Shown: in pieces, positions 63,995-64,000 of the stretch
Numbering within the stretch: position 1 is the first letter of the stretch
Layout: each line of letters starts with the position of its first letter
Assembly: GCF_000350225.1 (NCBI RefSeq)
Contig: NW_005179246.1
Coordinates: 1-64,000 of the forward strand
Direction of reading: 5' to 3'
Length of the DNA stretch: 64,000 nt
Origin: Chondrus crispus
Lineage: Eukaryota; Rhodophyta; Florideophyceae; Gigartinales; Gigartinaceae
Notes under the pieces: generated by a model
Seen by the model: only the letters and a program-made list of their open reading frames with translations
Told to the model about the DNA's origin: nothing
Database searches by the model: none
Made by a program: the position numbers and the translations under genes

Positions 63995-64000
63995 GTCTTC

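Overview
This window is eukaryotic nuclear DNA. The evidence is LTR retrotransposons of the copia and chromovirus (Ty3/gypsy) types, a PIF/Harbinger DNA transposon, several MITE-like elements, a pogo-type helix-turn-helix remnant, a SET domain, and host genes that read as long uninterrupted frames or carry at most one very short intron. Sparse introns, many retroelements, a cytosolic-type sulfotransferase and a large PLP decarboxylase fit a florideophyte red alga such as Chondrus, but that assignment is inference. No rRNA, convincing tRNA, CRISPR array or prokaryotic operon was seen. One assembly gap (N) lies at 18580-19016.

Layout. 1-7.8 kb: the 3' end of an unidentified gene, decayed coding stretches (one looks like a papain-fold peptidase), a coiled-coil fragment and mostly featureless DNA. 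7842-12532: copia element 1 (+), complete ends with a 5-bp duplication, coding region broken. 13202-16125: copia element 2 (-), complete ends, integrase and half of RT deleted. 16303-22259: a 5.96-kb PIF/Harbinger element with a DDE transposase (+), a Myb/SANT-like accessory gene (-) and about 2.4 kb of GC-rich cargo that includes fragments of a 3-hydroxyisobutyrate dehydrogenase and a DnaJ J-domain. 22.3-24.9 kb: a MITE, an aerolysin-like/beta-prism gene (-), a copia RNase H relic. 25-31.6 kb: mostly noncoding, two MITE-like elements, palindromes and minisatellites, and an intact EamA/DMT transporter (-). 31.6-38.1 kb: the main host-gene block: sulfotransferase (-) with a 294-bp tandem duplication just upstream, a large inverted repeat, a HemK/PrmC-like methyltransferase (+), a PLP decarboxylase (-). 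38.5-39.5 kb: a minisatellite and a 550-bp pogo-like mini-element with an HTH-only ORF.

40.3-58.2 kb is a nest of gypsy chromovirus copies. Element A (+) keeps its 5' LTR and a full-length but broken gag, and is cut off by element B (-). B has pol with a chromodomain, has lost the capsid/zinc-knuckle part of gag, carries an intact 650-codon ORF on the strand opposite to pol, and its 3' LTR contains a nested solo LTR. 58.2-61 kb: three different tandem-repeat zones and a palindromic motif cluster. 61.2-64 kb (-): a RecQ-type helicase C-terminus with Cys-rich region, directly preceded by a SET domain and an N4/N6-type DNA methyltransferase that runs off the window.

The genes do not form one pathway. 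The apparently intact host genes are the transporter, sulfotransferase, methyltransferase, decarboxylase and possibly the beta-prism protein. The rest is transposon biology: element termini, capture of host gene fragments, nested insertion, and a methyltransferase/SET/helicase cluster that may be a chromatin-modifying mobile gene.
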